Positions 5,638-6,614 of a DNA stretch of 6,614 bases are shown here, piece by piece. The position numbers and the translations under genes were made by a program. The notes below the pieces were generated by a model that had not been told where the DNA came from, did no database searches, and was given only the letters and a program-made list of their open reading frames with translations. Source of the DNA: an uncultured Actinomyces sp. (GTDB taxonomy: Bacteria; Actinomycetota; Actinomycetes; Actinomycetales; Actinomycetaceae); assembly GCA_915069725.1 (NCBI GenBank), contig CAJZFF010000097.1, positions 1 to 6,614 of the forward strand, written 5' to 3'. How positions within the stretch are numbered: position 1 is the stretch's first letter; every line of letters begins with the position of its first letter.

Positions 5638-5720
5638 CTCGCGAGGCTGGATGACTCGGCCACCGGCCCCTCGACGCCGAGGTCCCAGTGGTACCGGCTG
5701 CCCCCGGGCGCCAGGATCGG

Positions 5721-5888
5721 TCAGATCTTGGCGTTGGCCAGGGCCTCTCCGAGTGCCTTGACCTCATCGGCCGTGATCTCGAGGACGAGTCGACCACCAC
5801 CCTCAAGCGGAACCCGCATGATGATGGCGCGGCCTTCCTTGACGACTTCGAGGGGGCCGTCTCCGGTCCGGGGCTTCATGGCAGCCAT
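5721..5888 (-). CDS. Small conserved actinobacterial protein, DUF3117
   Basis: A 55-residue protein: MAAMKPRTGDGPLEV, a beta-rich middle (AIIMRVPLEGGGRLVLEIT), then a helix (ADEVKALGEALANAKI). This is the DUF3117 pattern found across actinobacteria (Rv1211 in M. tuberculosis, from memory). Its function is unknown. The second half resembles a short beta-hairpin plus helix, and the size and lack of signal or membrane segment suggest a cytosolic binding or regulatory protein. The ATG at 5888 has a strong Shine-Dalgarno: AAAGGTGAG at 5900-5892, with the AAAGG core 7 nt upstream. It has its own promoter (TAGAAT, 5946-5941) downstream of the LOG-family gene on the same strand, and a strong hairpin follows its end at 5637-5605. 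Confidence 0.92.
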   Translation of the reverse strand: MAAMKPRTGDGPLEVVKEGRAIIMRVPLEGGGRLVLEITADEVKALGEALANAKI

Positions 5889-5910
5889 GTGCTCACCTTT
5901 CGTCAGTGCT

Positions 5911-5930
5911 GCGCGGGCACATCGCCGCGC
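5911..5930 (-). promoter_or_regulatory. Hairpin in the DUF3117 mRNA leader
   Basis: GCGCGG and CCGCGC form a perfect 6 bp stem with an 8 nt loop, between the predicted transcript start (about 5934) and the ribosome binding site (5900-5892). A 5'-end hairpin of this kind could stabilise the mRNA. It may also be chance. Confidence 0.3.
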
Positions 5931-5940
5931 GACCTGTCAT

Positions 5941-5946
5941 ATTCTA
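5941..5946 (-). promoter_or_regulatory. -10 box TAGAAT of the DUF3117 promoter
   Basis: TAGAAT on the minus strand is 5 of 6 to TATAAT and lies in a locally AT-richer stretch. TCGAAC, 18 bp upstream, is a weak -35 candidate. Transcription would start near 5934, giving a leader of about 45 nt that contains the Shine-Dalgarno. Confidence 0.55.
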
Positions 5947-5993
5947 CGACATTCAAGGTGCAACGTTCGAGGACGGGCCCGCCATGACGCGAT

Positions 5994-6614
5994 TCACGCC
6001 CCCACCCGGCCGTCGCGCAGCCTGCGGGCCGCACTGACCACATAGTCCACGGCCGCCTCAGCGTCATCGACGACGTGCAGCAGGTCAGGGTCGCTGGCGG
6101 AGATCATGCCGCGCTCGATCATCGAGGTGCGCAACCACTCCAGCAGCCCACCCCAGTAGCCGCTGTCCACCAGGACGATGGGAAAGGAGGAGATCTTCTG
6201 AGTCTGGACCAGGGTGAGCGCCTCGAAGAGCTCATCGAGGGTCCCCATCCCGCCGGGCATGACGACGAACCCGTCGGAGTACTTGACGAACATGGTCTTG
6301 CGGGCGAAGAAGTAGCGGAAGTTGACCCCGAGGTCGACGTACTCGTTCATGCCCTGCTCGTGGGGCAGCTCGATACCCAGCCCCACTGAGGTGCCGCCGG
6401 CCTCGTGGCAGCCGCGGTTGGCGGCCTCCATCATGCCCGGCCCGCCTCCGGTGATGACGGCGTAGCCGGCGCGCGCCAGCCCCGCCCCCACCTCCATGGC
6501 CACCCGGTAGGTGGGATCCTCGGGCTTGGTGCGGGCCGACCCGAAGACGCTGATGGCCGGCCCCAGCTCGGCCAGGGCCCCGAAGCCCTCGACGAACTCG
6601 GACTGGATGCGCAG
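5994..6614 (-). CDS. LOG-family (TIGR00730) Rossmann protein, N-terminus outside window
   Basis: The frame is open from the right edge (6614) to a TGA at 5994, giving 206 visible residues; the start codon lies beyond the window. The visible part begins LRIQSEFVEGFGALAELGPA, then ISVFGSAR, the nucleotide loop ITGGGPGMMEAANRG, FARKTMF, and the catalytic-type PGGMGTLDE motif (6257-6231). These are the marks of the lysine-decarboxylase-like/LOG family. Characterised members hydrolyse cytokinin riboside 5'-monophosphate (or purine nucleotide 5'-monophosphates) to base and ribose phosphate. The Arg of FARK and Glu of TLDE are the expected catalytic residues, so the protein looks active. The in-frame GTG at 6503 is not the start, because conserved sequence continues upstream of it. 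It lies upstream of DUF3117 on the same strand, 105 bp away, as in mycobacteria. Confidence 0.9.
   Translation of the reverse strand: MRIQSEFVEGFGALAELGPAISVFGSARTKPEDPTYRVAMEVGAGLARAGYAVITGGGPGMMEAANRGCHEAGGTSVGLGIELPHEQGMNEYVDLGVNFRYFFARKTMFVKYSDGFVVMPGGMGTLDELFEALTLVQTQKISSFPIVLVDSGYWGGLLEWLRTSMIERGMISASDPDLLHVVDDAEAAVDYVVSAARRLRDGRVGA

Noticed and set aside
5638..5720. Possible extra hairpins (CTCGCGAG; CCTCG/CGAGG) downstream of the main terminator
   Set aside because: The stems are short and of a kind expected by chance in GC-rich intergenic DNA.

Overview
The window is high-GC DNA, tightly packed, with codons ending mostly in G or C. Its gene content is typical of Actinobacteria: a general-stress membrane protein, a pore-less MgtE-like CBS protein, DUF1003, Mrp, TatB, an O-methyltransferase, DUF3117 and a LOG-family protein. 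The long Glu/Ser/Thr-rich TatB tail and the protein sequences are most like an Actinomyces-type (Actinomycetales) organism. The genus is inferred from remembered family sequences, not from a search. There are no mobile elements, RNA genes or CRISPR arrays.

Layout from left to right. Positions 1-589 (minus) hold a two-helix general-stress membrane protein whose C-terminus lies outside the window. After an 80 bp divergent gap comes a plus-strand block: a PRC-barrel/MgtE-N/CBS protein (670-1962), a DUF1003 membrane protein that overlaps it by 8 bp (1955-2527), and the Mrp Fe-S ATPase (2598-3740). Mrp converges with tatB (3834 to about 4778, minus) across a short gap with hairpins. tatB is divergent from an O-methyltransferase (4938-5573, plus). 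A strong hairpin then separates the O-methyltransferase from the convergent small DUF3117 gene (5721-5888, minus). The LOG-family gene (5994 to beyond the right edge, minus) lies upstream of DUF3117. No gap without genes exceeds about 150 bp.

Read in reverse, gene order and orientation match, from memory, the Mycobacterium tuberculosis block Rv1205 (LOG), Rv1211 (DUF3117), Rv1220c (O-methyltransferase), Rv1224 (tatB), Rv1229c (mrp), Rv1232c (MgtE/CBS). The notable difference is that sigE-rseA-htrA, which lies between the O-methyltransferase and tatB in mycobacteria, is absent here and replaced by a short divergent promoter region.

Functional themes are envelope homeostasis (Tat export, stress membrane protein), Mg2+-type sensing at the membrane (the MgtE-like and DUF1003 pair), and Fe-S cluster delivery (Mrp). 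Two plus-strand genes (670 and 2598) have a TANNNT -10 box exactly 6 nt before the start codon and no ribosome binding site, which indicates leaderless mRNAs. tatB has a similar arrangement that argues for an internal GTG start. The DUF3117 and O-methyltransferase genes instead have leaders with clear Shine-Dalgarno sequences, and each carries a small hairpin. I see no obviously new multi-gene system. The most interesting items are the missing sigma-factor cassette, the split MgtE-like/DUF1003 unit, and the degenerate active-site or cluster motifs in the O-methyltransferase and Mrp.
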